From: Isoetes taiwanensis
Lineage: Eukaryota; Streptophyta; Lycopodiopsida; Isoetales; Isoetaceae
Assembly (NCBI GenBank): GCA_021234155.1
Contig: JAJEKV010000092.1
Span: 2,616,561-2,680,560, forward strand
Length of the DNA: 64,000 nucleotides
Direction: 5' to 3'
Each line of letters starts with the position of its first letter. Positions within the stretch are counted from its first letter, which is position 1. Below, piece after piece: positions 44,392 to 56,533 of the stretch. The notes beneath the pieces are model-generated. The model saw nothing but the letters and a program-made list of their open reading frames with translations, was not told the origin of the DNA and made no database searches. Position numbers and translations under genes: made by a program.

Positions 44392-44842
44392 ATGGCGATC
44401 ACCCGAAGCCGATGTAGAATCAGCCGGATGTTGAAGGATTTGGCCTCTTGTGCAGGAGGCAAGCCCGCCCAGTTCAAAGCCGCGAGTCTTCGATTGGGAG
44501 TCGGGACCAGTGAGGAGGAAGCAGGGGAGATGCAAGGGAAAGGAAAAGCAGATGAAGGGAAAGCAGATGAAGCCAGCACCAGCACCAACACCATCACTCT
44601 CCACTGATGTAGCCAGCACCAGCAGAGAGCCAGAAGCAAAGAAATTGAAGATCATTCACGTTGTGAGTGATGTGTCCTCCGATGATGACTCGGAGGACTC
44701 GGCAGGCTACATTTGGTTATGCATTTCCCAGGCATACCATCATAGGCTGACCGAGATGCACATGTATAGATCTTTCTGTTATAAAGAAGTTTCAGTTTCT
44801 GATATAAAAAGTCTCATCTTTCTGTTTACCAAAAAACTTTGA
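44392..44842 (+). other. Unrecognised ORF in the MULE
   Basis: Starting MAITRSRCRISRMLKDL, continuing with a charged, Ser/Thr-rich part (GEMQGKGKADEGKADEAS). A frame change near 44600 reaches KLKIIHVVSDVSSDDDSED. No domain recognised. It could be a captured gene fragment or part of the MULE's second gene. Confidence 0.3.
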
Positions 44843-45248
44843 GTTATAAAAAAGTTTCAGTTTCTGATATAAAAAGTTCATAGTTTCTGTTATTGCAAAC
44901 TTTCTGTCATACAAAAGTGTCATGTTTCTGTTCACCAAAAAACCTAAAGTTCCATTCTATTTGTCAAATGTTTCATCACATGTTTTATCTTGTACACAAT
45001 TAATTAACTTTCAGAAAAAAATCCATGGACATGAAATCAGCACCTGTCAGCAAACAAAATGCTACCTACTTCTTGAGCCTTCCCTTGCCTTTCTTAGCAT
45101 TGCATCTAGCTGCATTCTTTGTGCCTACCAAGGTCTCCTGCAATTTGCCCGAAACAACACTGTAGATCTGCCTGCAATTTGCAACCTGCACCTTGCTGAA
45201 CCATTCCGGACTGACCTGCACAATTCAAGACAATTCAAGAATCACAAT

Positions 45249-46300
45249 TCAATCTTTCAATGAAGTCAATTGTACACAAATGCTTACCTCACGAGCTTCC
45301 CTTGTGCAGTCATTGACAATGAAGTTCTCAATGAATCTGCGTGCACAAAGAATTGTGAATATGCCACAATCTGAACCATTATCCTGTTCAGGATTGCGCA
45401 TTTCAACCACCGGTATTGAGAGCCAGTCAGGAAAAGCAGCCCCCCAGAAGCCATGAACCTGGTGTATGAACCTGTTGTATGACAGCATAGCCTTACACTA
45501 TGAGCCTGCTGTATGGACAAGTAATTAGATTAAAAAAAGTAACACATAATTGATGCCTTACTCTGCCAAATGGCCTATGACTCCGGTGAGAATGCGGTTT
45601 GAAGTGAGAGAAGTGAACAAAACCTGGGGCGCTTGTTCCAACACAATTGCAAATGTCTACATCTCCACAGTAGACAAACAAACTCCAATGGCAACTTCAG
45701 CAATAATGCAAGAAATAAGTTCAAGTTCACATTTAAAACAGAAAATTTAAATTCATTGACTTACTTGGCACATACTGGCAGCTAGTAGAAGAGCAGTTCT
45801 GAGCTCGGTTTGGGAGGAAGCAGTTTCTTCCATAAGGTATCGACATGCCTCAAATATAGGCGAGCAGGAGCGGGGATGAAAGAATTGGTGGTACTTACGA
45901 GACTCCACGGGTATGAAGTGAGAAAGAATCCTGGGTTTTGGGGACAATCAGCCATGTAAACAAAAAAAAAAAAAGGGCAGCCAAAGGAACAATAAACTTA
46001 CATAAAATATGACCCGATCGACTCCTCGTTTACCCAAGAAGCACCCACTTTCTACGGATTGTCGGTGCGGGTGCTTTCGAATCTTCTTTGCATCGCCTTG
46101 CTTATCACAAACTCACCCATCCGAGATGATCCCCAAGACCACAGGGGGCTCTTCAGGTGCAGTGGCCAGACACAACAATATGACAAAGATTCAGGAAGTT
46201 CTGACCTGCTAGATTTTACTTTTCTTTTCTTGGCAGACAGGAACATGGTGTGCAAGTCTTCAACTTTACGCAAAGAAATGGGGATTGAGCACAAAATCAG
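45249..46300 (-). pseudogene. ULP1-type (C48) cysteine protease segment carried by the MULE
   Basis: On the minus strand, VHGFWGAAFPDWLS is followed by EMRNPEQDNGSDCGIFTILC (about 45410-45345). Q.NGSDCG is the active-site cysteine box of ULP1/SENP proteases, which remove SUMO. RFIENF follows, as usual after this box. Upstream pieces (46294-46052, 45947-45753, 45681-45493) lie in different frames and may be exons or decayed parts with the catalytic His and Asp, but I cannot place those residues. In Kaonashi-type MULEs a ULP1-like gene is a standard passenger; that is the best explanation here. Its length and splice structure remain open. Confidence 0.65.
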
Positions 46301-47427
46301 CTTCTAAGGTGAGGGCGGTTCTAACCACGGCCTCTTGGCTTCACGGGCTATCGGGTATAAGATGAATGCATTTGGCGTTGATGGGGAGTCGGATCACCAC
46401 ACTAGAACTCTTTTGCTTCAACAGGGAGGTCTTAATTGGGCATTAATGCTCAACCCTATTTACATCTGGCTGAAAGCTTGGTCCGCGGGGGGTTCGGGGT
46501 CGGATGTGCACTCTCCTGCTCCATCTTCACTAGATTCCGACCCATCATGTGCTGGGCATCAAAATACCATGTCTTCTCAAAAGTTGGACTGCAGCTCATC
46601 CATGCGGGGATGCGATATTGGCATCAACTCCCTCTCGTGCCATTGTTCTTACGTGCAATCAAAATCATAAGCCTCTTTGATGTTCTTCTTGTCTTGAGCT
46701 ATTTTCTTGTTCTTGGATCTGTCCCAATCCAAAGCCCTCCTTTGCACATAATCCTCCATATTTCTTCACCTCCAAATCCTTCTACATTGCCATCGGGCAT
46801 GTCCACAAGTAGGGCATATGCAATTGCTCTTGAATTTATACGTGCCCTTTTCAAGAACTGGCTCTGTTAACCTTCCACACGTGAGGCGGGATCCGCCTAT
46901 ACCGAACATATTGGCTCAAGTCCGGCCTGGCCTCCTCCTCATGTGCTTAACTTGCTCCTGCATTCTCACGCCCCAAAGCTGCCCGCTCAACCTCCACAAC
47001 CAGCCCATGCCTTCTCTTCAAATGCTCCTCGGTCGGCCCTCTTCCTCGGGTTCCACCCACAATCCTCGGAGAGGCAACACCATTTGCTTCTCTTCTTCTT
47101 TCAAAAAAAAACTCCTTTCAGGGCACGATCATCCACCTCGAATACTTTGATGCATGGGTTGTTGGGCCTCCACTTTCCAATGAGCTAGCGGCTTTGAAGC
47201 CTTCTTGAGCTTCCTCAGAGAAGCTGGATGCTTGGAATCGACCTCACTTTGGATTTTTCCTGCTCCACCAATTCCTTGAAATCCCTCAATGCTGCTGGTA
47301 GCTCTTCCACATTAGGCAAGAAAGCTTCATCTCCATCTGAACTCTGGGCCGAATCCGACAAATCCGACCCACTAGCCTCGCTCACAGACATCTCTTCAGC
47401 AACGGATGCATTGATCGAACTCGCCAT
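46301..47427 (-). other. Possible N-terminal part of the ULP1-like gene
   Basis: 47427-47215 encodes MASSINASVAEEMSVSEASG, then SDLSDSAQSSDGDEAFLPNV, an acidic Ser-rich start. Between 47214 and 46300 the minus strand gives short open pieces (for example DWDRSKNKKIAQDKKNIKEA near 46700) with stops. Linking these to the protease box is inference from order and strand. Plus-strand ORFs over the same stretch have no recognised domain. Confidence 0.35.
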
Positions 47428-47624
47428 AGCCCTAATCGATGCACAGTGGGGAGCCCTATTTCTGTTTCAAGCGCGAGATATCAGAAATCAGAGTTCTTCT
47501 TTTTCCCCAATTTTTGGCCTTCTCGTACGAGCCTAATGGTTTGGACATAGGCATAGATTGCCACAGTTTCGCCACCCCCAAAAAGAATGATTGCCACAGA
47601 TTGCCTGATTAATCATGGCTTAAA

Positions 47625-48325
47625 GGAGGCCACATTAACCCATGATTTTCGTGGATGCATTGTCAAAGATTTTAAGTGCTATGATCTTAAGTGTTACCAC
47701 ATGGCCTATAACCCTATGGCCTATGACCCTATGGCCACGTAGCGACCCTTTGGACATTGGCCTATGACCCTATGGCCACATTAACCCATGGCCACATTAA
47801 CCCTATGGCCACATTAAACCATGGCCACATTAAACCATAATGGTTAATGTGGCCCTTTGCTTCATGGCCACATTAAACCATTTTGGTTAATGTGACCACT
47901 TTAGCCATGGCCACATTAACCCAAAGTATTAGTGGCTTTTCCTTTTAGTGTCCATGATCTAAAGTGTTACCATGATATAAGATGTGGTATTCAATGGTTG
48001 GCACATGGCCACATTAACCCATGGCCACATTAAACCTTGGCCACATTAACCCATGGCCACATTAAACCATAATGGTTAATGTGGCCACTTGCTCATAGCC
48101 ACATTAAACCATTTTGGTTAATGTGACCACTTTAGCCCATGGCCACATTAACCCAAAGTATTAGTGGCTTTTCTTTTAAAGTGTTACCATGATATAAAGT
48201 GTGGTATTTAATGATCTATGGCCACATTAACCTATGGCCCATTAACCATGGCCACATTAACCTATGGCCACATTAACCCCACATTAACCTATGGCCACAT
48301 TAACCCTATGGTTAATGTGGTCACT
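47625..48325. repeat. Second array of GGCCACATTAACC motifs
   Basis: About thirty copies, mostly as ATGGCCACATTAACC, with fewer GGTTAATGTGGCC. A roughly 200-bp block (47760-47960) is repeated at about 48000-48200, including AAAGTATTAGTGGCTTTTC. Confidence 0.9.
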
Positions 48326-48410
48326 AATCAAAATACAATCACAATAGTAATAGAATTCAATAGTAATATAATATAATATATTTCAAAGGTAATACAAGGC
48401 TAATAGTAAT

Positions 48411-49241
48411 TCAATGCGAAACAATTTGGTGGGCATGCATGCATGGCCTCTGCACGGGCGGCTCTCGGCGGTAACATGCTCGGGCGCGAGATATGGATTC
48501 CCACCACAACATGTGGTGAGGGACTTCGCAAAGACTTGCATCCCACCCCTCTGACACATCTTTGATGAGGCGCTTCTTCTCCAACTTAGCGTGTCTCATA
48601 CAGGTTTAACAAAATAGGGCTTGAGGTGTTGCCACGCCAGGGAAGTCCAAGGCCGACAATTTCTTCAATGCCTTGGCACGGATAATGCGCATTTTCAATT
48701 CAGCTATCATTGCTCGATGCGACGGCCTATCATTGTCATCTATGTAATCACGGGGCTGGTTCAATTTGATCTCACCTTTCTCCACTCTCTCTGTAAAAAT
48801 AAAGCGTGTAGCTACAATCATTATCACAACAACGAATAAACAATTCATATGAAGGAAAACAAGCAAATGCTCACTTGTAAATGTGTGGATCTTTGTTATC
48901 CTCGGCAAAATTGTTCCAACGTCCTCTGAAGCTCATTCAAGTGCACTACAACATCTTCAATAGTGTGAACATTGTAGAGGCGCTTTCGACAAGTTGTTTC
49001 TGGTCCTCACCATCTTTCTTGATTCCTTGATCTCAAGCTGAATTGAAACCCAATCAATTGGCATAAACCCTAACCCACGGCGACCAATATATACCCTATA
49101 GCCCATGGCCGGATTTTGTAGTAGCCGATTTGTAGTGGGCGTTATACAATGCATGAAACCATGGTCATAATTCGGTTCAAAATCTATGGCCACATTAACC
49201 CGCTGCGAGATAATATGGCCACATTGCAAATGGTCACCCAT
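48411..49241 (-). other. Unrecognised minus-strand ORFs near the right TIR
   Basis: 48908-48606 (VEKGEIKLNQPRDYIDDNDR, then KALKKLSALDFPG), 48599-48411 and 49241-48957 could be pieces of one spliced gene transcribed from the right end of the MULE, as ULP1-carrying MULEs often have divergent genes. No domain is recognised. Confidence 0.3.
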
Positions 49242-49369
49242 GTGGCATTACATTGGCAAATAAAATGGGCTAATTTGCTTGGTATCGATGGTACATACGG
49301 TTGAAGGGAATGGCGATGGCGGGGGCGAAGGGCAGTCTGATTCGGTTGAATAGGCGGGGTTGGCGGGCT

Positions 49370-49599
49370 CAAGTGACCTGCGGGAATGCGGTTGGCGGGT
49401 TGCGGTTAATGGGGATGGATGCATAGCATGGGAAGTAGCATGGGATATCCATATCCCCTCTCGCATGGCATCCCCCTGCCCCATGAATGCGAGAACCCAT
49501 GGCCATCAATCGGATCGATGGCGTGCATGGCGATGGAGTGGGCGATATCGGGATTTCTGGCCACATTAACCAGATCCCGCTTGAGATATACGGAGTTCC
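49370..49599 (-). repeat. Right terminal inverted repeat of the 11.4-kb MULE
   Basis: Ends CTTGAGATATACGGAGTTCC at 49599, the exact complement of the left end, followed by the second AACATCAAT. Confidence 0.9.
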
Positions 49600-49608
49600 A
49601 ACATCAAT

Positions 49609-49853
49609 GATGTTTTAGCTTTATTGTCTTTCTTTTTCCAGGGTGCAAGGCATGCAAGATCTTCTGCTGCTGGAGCTACTTCTCCATCTTCTTCATCTCT
49701 CCTGTCAACCACAACAGGTTTGGGTTCAGTACCATTTACCACCTCCCAAACCTCTCGTCCTTCAAGAATCGCCTGCATTTTCGAGAACCAAACAGTGGCA
49801 TTTGTTCTGTCCAACTTCTCCATATGCTTGAGATCCATCTGCAGTTTTGCCAT
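49609..49853 (-). pseudogene. Copia gag, N-terminal part
   Basis: On the minus strand MEKLDRTNATVWFSKMQAIL, then EGREVWEVVNGTE and WKKKDNKAKTS: the standard start of plant Ty1/copia Gag (LDRTNY..W...M...L..R..W.VV.G). It is interrupted at the MULE target duplication and continues at 38242. Confidence 0.88.
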
Positions 49854-49905
49854 TGTGCTGTTACAATTCCCCTCTGATCTTTTCCTCAATTCTCTTCCGT
49901 TTCCG

Positions 49906-50058
49906 GCTCTGATACCATAAAGCGAAAAATAGAACTCCAAGAATTGCCAAAATTAGGGAATGCGTTACCGTTTTTCCCCATCTATTTATAGATCCTTCTA
50001 ATAATATGTACAATGAAACCATTATTATGGCAGAATATTATCATGATTCTAACAAAGG
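49906..50058 (-). repeat. Copia primer binding site and short 5' LTR
   Basis: TGGTATCAGAGC (RC of 49906-49917) is complementary to tRNA-iMet. Beyond it lies a probable LTR of about 140 bases from TGTTAGAATCATGATAATAT (50058 downward) with a TATA box CTATAAATAG at 49991-49981. The outer edge is set by the TGTTA start only, because no partner LTR is in the window. Confidence 0.65.
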
Positions 50059-51001
50059 CCCAAACCATAACATGAGAGAGTAAAAGGATGGAGAGTCTAA
50101 ATCTGTCCAGGGCCAGGTCCACGCCCTCTCTGCAAATAAAGAAACAAAGTGCAAATCTGAAAATCTGAGGCTAGAAAACCAAAATCGGAAGCCCAAGCGG
50201 GGGCGGTTGAAGATCGGTTAAAAGCGAGACCGTATAACGTCACGTTTCCACATAATGAGCGGCCACATTCAATCGAGCGCCCTAATGCGTCGGCGGCAAC
50301 CAACACAACCTCTAGCGCTAACTAGCGCAGCTGTGGAAATCATCTGGACCATCCAACCAGGCCCCCAAACCCATCTCTGCCGTCCAATCCAAAAATTCCA
50401 CAATCGACCCATCAAGGAAAGGGTTTGCCCTTCGGGCAACCCAAAAACATGGAACCATTTAGACAGTATTAATAATTAAGGAACCACTTTTAGACGGTGC
50501 TTTGGCAGTATAACCTTACATCCATGAAAATGAAAATGAAGTGGATTAGAAGATTGTTAATATATATTTCAAGCAATCAATTCCTTTCGACCATGTGGCT
50601 CTATCTATACCTTATGAAAGATGCATGGTTATAGCTATGGCTTTGCTCAGTATGGCCAACAGATTCTGCTAGGGCAAACTTTATTTCAAAGAGATTTTAG
50701 CTATTCATGCAGCTTATCGGACCAAGGAAGCAGGAGATAAGGGTATGCACCCATAAGACTTGTCGTCGCAGTGGTGCTCTACAGACACTAGATTTATTCA
50801 AGGGACTTGCTCCGCCGGATATATTAGTTGAGTCTTGTGGATGCCTTGGTATGCCCTCTTTTCTTGTATAAGCTTCAAATTTTCTTTAATCTGAGTTGTT
50901 AAACTGCCAACTGCTTCTGTATTGTGCTGTGCAATCTGTACAGGGCGTTGTGGCTCAGGTCCTAATTTGGTGGTCCTTCCGGAAGGATAATTATCAGCCA
51001 T
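50059..51001. other. No gene assigned; flank of the copia relic and TPR gene
   Basis: A minus-strand frame (51019-50798) starts MGCGITMADNYPSGRTTKLG without a recognised domain. The first exon of the TPR gene may lie here but cannot be chosen with confidence. Confidence 0.35.
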
Positions 51002-51713
51002 TGTAATACCGCATCCCATGCTGCTCGACTGTTGTCACTTCAATGTGGAGTCCTCGATCCCGATACGAATTTGAAAGCACTTGCCTTGAAACAAGATGGA
51101 AACAAGGCATTTGAACAAGGGGACTTGCTCCAGGCGGAAAATCTTTATTCCCAGGTATCTCAGATTTTTGTATTTGAAGTCTTGTAGTTTATAACGAACA
51201 TTTTTTGCAGGCAATTGACTTAAAACCCTCTGGAGGCCTCCACCTCATCTATGCCAACAGGTTGTAACCTTTTCATTGTGATGCATGTGTTAAGTTTCAC
51301 CTTTCTCATTATCTTTGTTTTCAAGGGTTGGATTTTAACCCCTTGTAATTTTTGTTCTAAATAATGTGCTTGACTGAGTACTTTTATAAATTATTTTTCA
51401 GATCAGCCTTAAGGTTGGCAAAAGGTGATGCCAATGCTGCATTGGTAGATGCCAAGGAAGCTACAAGGCTTGCATCACAATGGACAGTAGTGAGTGTTGG
51501 CCATTCTATTTATTTGATTTTTAATGCGGTATTAGCGAGTTACTGTAACTTTACACTTCTAGGGTTTGGATGTGAAACCATTGTTTTCTTGTGCAGGGCT
51601 ATTTGAGACAGGCTGAAGCCTACACAGCTTTAGAAAAGTATGATGAGGCTCTTGCTGAATACTCGAATGCCGTAAGCTGTGATGCTTCTCTGCGCCGCTC
51701 ACCTGCATTTCAA
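51002..51713 (+). CDS. TPR-domain protein (co-chaperone-like), four visible exons
   Basis: Exons about 51002-51154, 51211-51260, 51402-51489 and 51597-51713 join in frame. All introns have GT and AG ends (for example GTATCT..TTTTGCAG, GTTGTA..TTTTTCAG, GTGAGT..TTGTGCAG). The product contains three tetratricopeptide repeats: LALKQDGNKAFEQGDLLQAE.., then LIYANRSALRLAKGDANAAL.., then GYLRQAEAYTALEKYDEALA... Lys-x3-Asn in the first and Asn in the second correspond to Hsp70/Hsp90-tail clamp positions, but the third-repeat Lys is Val. The start and the downstream part (after the GTACGT donor at 51714) are not identified, so this may be a partial gene or one with long, transposon-filled introns. Partner and role are inferred only at the TPR level. 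Confidence 0.75.
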
Positions 51714-53040
51714 GTACGTATGCAGGCTTTTTTTGAATTTGAGTTTCAGTATGTCTGTCAACATGCAAAGTGCATTTCTTGATTTGTCCCTGGAGTTACT
51801 TATAATGTGAACTTATGGTGCATTCTTATATCTTTAATAGGTTTGGCCTAATTTTCTGTTCTGTGATGTTTTATTGGATCTACTGGATGCAAACAGTTTG
51901 TCATTCCTGAATGATACATGTTGGCCATAAGTTGATTAAGCTAGTAAATGATTTTTTCATAATAATAAGTTTGTTTTATAATCAAGCGCAAACTCAAGCA
52001 ACTGGAGACAAAGATTTCTGTTACAATCTCTTCCTAATAAGTTCTACAATAACGGGAACTCAGCGAAGTGGAGGCAAAAGATGTTGGCTGTGATGTCTTT
52101 CAAGTGTACAATCAGTTGGAGTTCTAGGAGGTATTGTACATTGTCTAATTGAAATCAGGTGAATATAAAATTTTGTTTCCATTTTTCACAATGTTCTCAA
52201 GCTAAAAGTGTGAGTATGAAGCCCTAGCAAATGCTTGTCGAGATGTTCTCGCATTGTATGATAAGCTCCCTAATGGATGCTTCGAGAAAGGATTGGGCTT
52301 AATCATTTATGTTACATCAGTGCATTGGGTCTTGCAAGAGTAGGCAGTGAAGAAGCAAGGAAGTTGGATTCTTATTTGTTATCTACTTCTCCATTGGGCT
52401 ATATGTGTCTCCTGCACTTCATGATAAAGTAAAAGGAAGGTTGGATTCTTATATGTTAGATCTCCATTGGGTATGAGAAGTAAAAAGGCTTGGATCATTT
52501 ATGCCACATCAATACATTCTTGGAGTAAAAGTACCTAGTACATTATTAGGATGCTGCAAGAAGAGTGCATTTCAGATGTTTGCAGTTATGCATATGCATA
52601 CCGTGATTAAATGGAATGGTTGTAAGGGTCTAAATAAGAGGCTAGTGGGGAAATAAAAAGATATGTTGGGGAGAATTACGAGAAACATAAGCAATCAAAA
52701 GAATTTAAATGTAATACAACACCAATTTCCACTTAGTTGCTTAGTTTTTTGTGTCATTTACACCTTTCAAGCTCCTGGATTTATATATTTAAAATAAAAA
52801 TATAAATGAAGATGAGTAGTCAATTCTGCTCTGAATCCATTTTGGGTTCAGTTTGAAGGCTTATTTTTATGGCATGGGGATGATGAGGAGGTTAACCCTT
52901 ACCTCGAGATTATTATGAAGGGAATAAACACCCTTGCTCAAGCCCATTTACCTCAAATAAGCGGATGAGGTTCTTTTAACCAGGCAGGCAAGGTTCTTTC
53001 ATCCATAGCTGGATTATCAGAGATTTGGGCAGGCTTTAGA
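51714..53040. other. Probable intron or 3' flank of the TPR gene, no exon recognised
   Basis: AT-rich, with no further TPR or other domain seen on either strand. A roughly 60-base phrase about CTTGGATCATTTATG/GGGCTTAATCATTTATGTTACATC is loosely repeated between 52270 and 52520. Confidence 0.4.
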
Positions 53041-53170
53041 TAGATTATCAGAGGTTCGTTAGGCTATAGATGGGTTATCAAAAGGTTTGCAAGCTATAGA
53101 TTGATTATCAGAGCTTCGTTAGGCTATAGATGGGTTATCAAAGGTTTGCAAGCTATAGATTGATTATCAA
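53041..53170 (+). repeat. 60-bp tandem duplication
   Basis: GATTATCAGAG.TTCGTTAGG, CTATAGATGGGTTATCAAA and GGTTTGCAAGCTATAGATT occur twice in order at a period of 60, with a partial third copy. Confidence 0.85.
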
Positions 53171-55337
53171 GTTCGGCAGCCTGGATTATCAACCACGCCT
53201 GGCTTAGGAGGTTGAATGGGTGCCTTGCTGTCCATCCCCAGAGTTTGCTTGCCTGTTATGCCCTATTACAGGACAGGAATCAATGGCCAAGAATGCCTTG
53301 ATGCAAAAGCCTGCTAGTTAAGGATGGTTCATGTATATAATGCACCTTTAATATGAGAAAACTGTTGAACTAGGATGTTGATATTAAGTAACACTTCAAA
53401 TCCAAGTGGTGTTGAACTATGATGTTGATATTAAGTCACTAGAATCAAATCCAAGTGGTAAAGGCTACGATATTTTTCATTTCTTCATAGAGTCTGAGAG
53501 CCATGTCTACACTCTTACTTTGTAACACCCATCAATGAAACTATTATATGTGTTAAACACCAGGCGTTTACTCGATCCATGTGCATGGAAGACAATTAGG
53601 TTGTGGGCAAATTCCTAAGGTGGAAACATATCTTTCTTAAAATATTTGTACTTATTTGTTATTTTGACTCTTTTCTTCTTTGGAGCATAGGGTATTTTAT
53701 GTTTTTGTTTTAGGATTTGTTTTTCACATATGTTTGAATACGTTGAGTATTTCGGGACTAGGCTTCCATCATTTTTGGGAAGTTTTATGTTCTAGATGCA
53801 GTATCGGATGAGTGCATTGTGGCAGGTAGAGCGTAATTCTTGTGCTTTCTAAAATAATATGGACTTATCTTTCTGAAACCAATTCCATGTTTGATTTTGT
53901 TGCTTCTGCTCCACGCTTGAGGATTTAGCAGTTTTTGTTTGAAGACGCATTTTTATTTGTTATTGCCTTGTAAAATCAGGAACATATGCCAATTCCCTTT
54001 CCTGGTAGCCCTTTCATGGGTCGATTGTGGTGTAGCTATGGTGGTGGTCAGGTTGCTCTTAGAATAGAATAGAATTGATTTGTTTTCATTTACTTACAGA
54101 TGTGTTCCCTGGGAGGACCAGAACATAGAGCAAGCTGATGTGTTAGAGATATAGAGGCCCAAAACCTATTGGAGCTAGGATTATACAAAATCTATTCTAT
54201 TCTAACCTCTCATGTTGGTGATCCATCTAGCCTTTTTGAACCAGAATTGTGGTTTCTCTGTGCATATTACCTTGAACCTGATGTGCAAAATTTTGGAAAT
54301 TGAGGTGTTATTGAATGTTGATGGGTTATGTAGCAGAGTCTCTGGATTTGTAGGTCAGATGTATTGCGTAGACTTTGGCTTTAGCAGGGCAATGGCTCTC
54401 GTGCATAGGAATATGCGATGTTATGACATGCTTTGCCGATCATGAATGTCGGAGCACCTAAATATCGAAGCATGATATCCGTACTCTTTATAGTTTTATG
54501 TTTAAGTTTTGTTTTGTAATTTGTTTATGTTTTGTGATTGCGAGGGTGATGACACCATCACAATGGGATGATGTGTTATAAAGTGTGATGGCGAGATGAT
54601 ATGCCATCACACATGTGATATGTGGTGTTGATTTGAAAAATCTATAATATTTTAAGACATGACAAACTAAAATCTATTGCAGAGTAGAAGTAAAATAGCA
54701 GCTGAGCGAGGACTGGGAAGTATCCACCTATAAATACCTTGAATTACTTGTTGCATTTCAACAACTACTACGGAATCAGGTGTAATATCTAAAGATGGGC
54801 TGTTAAGATGTAAAAGCCTAATATTGGATACCAAAGTCATTTTACTTCCACATATTGAAACTTGCAATGTCGTAATCTATATTCTTTATTAATTTTTAAG
54901 CATATATTGTACATTCACCTTTCAGACTGGCCGGTTTAAATATTCTTCTGATACCATCAAGAGGGGTCATGAAGAAGATTGGTTCCACTCGCTTGAGATT
55001 TCCTTAGGTTGTCCTTATTGTCGGGTGCAATGACATTTTCAAAAAATATATAGGGGGAAACAAGGGAAGCATTGTATTGGAAGAACCCACTTTTAGACAT
55101 GAAACATCAGAGACCATAGCATATTGATGCAGTAAATAATCGTTCTTTTATTCTTTTATTAAGGATATTATTTTATAATTAAGTTAAAGCTAAACATGTG
55201 TGATATAGATCTTCGAAATTATAGGAATGGCATGAAAAATGATTGATTAAAGAAAAATCATAAAAACTTATTGGACGAAGTTTTGGAAGTTAAATTGTTA
55301 TTATGTTGAAATACACATTTTAATCGTGTTTTATCTT
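53171..55337. other. No gene seen
   Basis: AT-rich intergenic or intronic sequence. Short ORFs (for example 54212-54445) have no recognised domain. Scattered AGAATAGAATAGAATT runs occur at 54060 and 54185. Confidence 0.4.
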
Positions 55338-55380
55338 ATATTCTATTCTATTCTATTCTATTCTATTCTATTCTATTCTT
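55338..55380 (+). repeat. (TTCTA)n microsatellite
   Basis: About eight perfect pentanucleotide units. Confidence 0.95.
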
Positions 55381-55814
55381 ATTATAATAAATAAGATGTT
55401 GCCGACAAGTTCTTGCCCTCACGAATGGGACTAGATATATATGTGGAAGTGAAATGAAACATGCAACCACAACAATAGAATTAAAAAATTAACCGCAATC
55501 AAAAGTTCCTGTCTTGTTATCAAAATTCAAATCTAGCATCTAAGATCTGAGTCGAGAAAGGTAATATACAAAGGTATGGAGAAACTATATTTGTTGTAAG
55601 GACATCAAATTCTGGCATTGGCCTTTTGTCTATATCATAGTTCTTAAATAGTGCACATACTAGAGGAAGACATGTATTGAATATGCTATTAAACTTTGGT
55701 GAGAATTGCCTAAATAAAGTGGTTGCATTAGATATATTAGGCTATCGAGCAATAATAAAATTTAGTTGTATGTAAGAAATGCAAGAGTTGAAACTTCGTG
55801 GATTCAATAATGCT
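55381..55814. other. No gene seen
   Basis: AT-rich, no ORF of note. Confidence 0.4.
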
Positions 55815-56533
55815 TCATGCTTGCAACATCAATGATATATATTTTGGGTTGCCCCTAGGGGGAGCAAACCCTGGATTTATCAATGGGTTTGTGGATATCA
55901 CGGTATATCTTGGAATATACTCGAGTATATGTTGATATTTGCTAAACCCTTTGTTCCCAATAAATGCCGCGGTCCCGATTCGTTGTGGATCAAGGATATT
56001 CTGGACCGGATGCTGGCGGCTCCATCGATGAATAAGAGCAATGAGGGCGATAAATTTGCTTATGGCTATATAGAAAAAATTGGAATTAAAGCGGTGGGTG
56101 ACATCAATCACGGGTTCTCGTTTTGTTTGCATTTCTTCATATAGTAGTGTGTATGGCTAGCCTTTGCCTTAGGTTTACGTCTTTTGGGTGAATCCATGCT
56201 TATATCTAGAAGTAGCCTCAAGCTTGCGGGTGTTCTATCATCAAGTATTTCGCGGTGATCACATAAAAGTAAAGTTATCCCCGGGCCATGAAAGGCATTT
56301 GAGGAGGAACCTGCGCTTTGAAATGCGGGTTCGTGATTCCGTGCAATTATTTCGCATGGCTCCGAGGGCAAGCCACCTTGATTAAAGTGCCATTTCGCGT
56401 CATTTCTACATCTTTGTAGATAGAAATTTTTCATCTCTGTTGCTCTGGACCACTTTTTGTTTTGTTCTGGAAAAACATCTTTTCTTCGATTCAACTTTAA
56501 AATTTTTTGCAATGTACGCGGGTGGAGTAGCAA
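55815..56533. other. Unrecognised, possibly decayed coding segment
   Basis: GC content rises and both strands have ORFs: plus 55929-56144 (KCRGPDSLWIKDILDRML, FAYGYIEKIGIKAVGD) and 56188-56385 (GHERHLRRNLRFEMRVRD); minus 56533-56108. The plus-strand frames look more protein-like, and two of them would need a frame change or splice to join. No family is recognised. Confidence 0.3.

Larger units (their letters stand above)
38234..49608. mobile_element. 11.4-kb Mutator-like element (MULE) inserted in copia gag
   Basis: Element 38243-49599, flanked by a perfect 9-bp target duplication AACATCAAT (38234-38242 and 49600-49608). Removing the element and one copy of the repeat leaves the copia gag frame continuous, which proves the boundaries. 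TIRs are about 230-250 bases. It carries a spliced FAR1/MuDR-type transposase gene (38679 onward), a ULP1/C48 protease segment on the opposite strand (about 45249-46300, perhaps to 47427), and about 3 kb of repeats built from GGTTAATGTGGCC and its complement. MULEs carrying ULP1-type genes are known in plants (Kaonashi group). Frameshifts in the transposase indicate this copy is not autonomous now. Confidence 0.92.

Noticed and set aside
44922-45263. 113-codon plus-strand ORF opposite the ULP1-like segment
   Set aside because: No domain, and the opposite strand carries the recognisable protease box just downstream.
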